This document shows, piece by piece, positions 6,777 to 7,000 of a stretch of 7,000 nt of DNA. How positions within the stretch are numbered: position 1 is the stretch's first letter; every line of letters begins with the position of its first letter. Source of the stretch: Pirellulaceae bacterium. Lineage in GTDB: Bacteria; Planctomycetota; Planctomycetia; Pirellulales; Pirellulaceae. The stretch covers positions 1-7,000 of the forward strand of contig JABDKS010000978.1 of the NCBI GenBank assembly GCA_013002105.1, read 5' to 3'. The notes under the pieces were generated by a model. The model was not told the origin of the DNA, did not search any database, and saw only the letters and a program-made list of their open reading frames with translations. The position numbers and the translations under genes were made by a program.

Positions 6777-7000
6777 GGTGTGGCCACCGTGTCAGCCGAG
6801 TCAACGCAATGTTCGCGGAGCGAGACCAACTGCGATCGGATAAACGACGAATCGGGATAGCGTTTTTGACGCTCGACTAGATAGATTTCGGCCGCGTGGA
6901 AAATTCTGTCGGCCAATTGCGTTTGGTCTTTGTTCCGCAGTTTTGGAACGAGCATATTGGCTACCCAAATGGCACCCGGATTGATCTTCGTCGCTTCGAT
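6773..7000 (-). CDS. C-terminal end of an unidentified protein (cut by right window edge)
   Basis: The minus-strand frame is open from the window edge to a TGA at 6773-6775, giving the last 75 residues of a longer protein. An internal ATG at 6955 could start a 60-residue ORF, but the open frame upstream makes a partial gene more likely. The visible part looks helical and charged (LADRIFHAAEIYLVERQKRYPDS), recalling TPR-type helix pairs, but it is too short to assign. The stop overlaps the next start by four bases (ATGA), indicating an operon with the secreted protein downstream. Confidence 0.65.
   Translation of the reverse strand: MEATKINPGAIWVANMLVPKLRNKDQTQLADRIFHAAEIYLVERQKRYPDSSFIRSQLVSLREHCVDSADTVATP

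Noticed and set aside
6773..6955. Stand-alone 60-residue gene starting at ATG 6955
   Set aside because: The frame stays open upstream to the window edge, so a truncated longer gene is more likely.

Overview
The window reads as a dense stretch of a Gram-negative-type chromosome with moderate GC. It looks most like a planctomycete of the Rhodopirellula/Pirellula kind. That guess rests on general style: mostly weak Shine-Dalgarno sites, a lipoprotein-type S49 peptidase homologue, a large type I polyketide synthase, and an exported orphan protein without a recognisable family. It is an inference, since no marker gene is present. There are five genes, two of them cut by the window edges. No RNA genes, insertion sequences or CRISPR arrays were seen, and no intergenic gap exceeds about 220 bases.

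Region 1 (1-3304, minus strand) is the first 1101 codons of a type I polyketide synthase, open from a GTG start to the left edge. The domain order is KS-AT-DH, with all KS and AT catalytic residues present. Region 2 (3305-3453) is a short intergenic stretch with a GATTCAC/GTGAATC repeat cluster, a weak candidate terminator and the good ribosome binding site of the synthase gene. Region 3 (3454-4590, minus strand) is a MacB/FtsX-type ABC permease pointing into the synthase gene. The pair could form a make-and-export unit, although no ATPase or membrane-fusion protein gene lies in the window.

Region 4 (4591-4806) is a divergent promoter region. Region 5 (4807-5895, plus strand) encodes a predicted lipoprotein with a methionine-rich repeat followed by an S49 (SppA-type) domain. 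The catalytic serine and lysine positions of that domain hold Gly and Ile, so it looks like a pseudopeptidase. Region 6 (5922 to the right edge, minus strand) converges on it. It holds a secreted protein of unknown function whose start codon overlaps the stop of an upstream gene that runs off the edge.

The observations most worth following are the dead-looking S49 lipoprotein, the synthase-permease pair, and the altered DH motif of the synthase.
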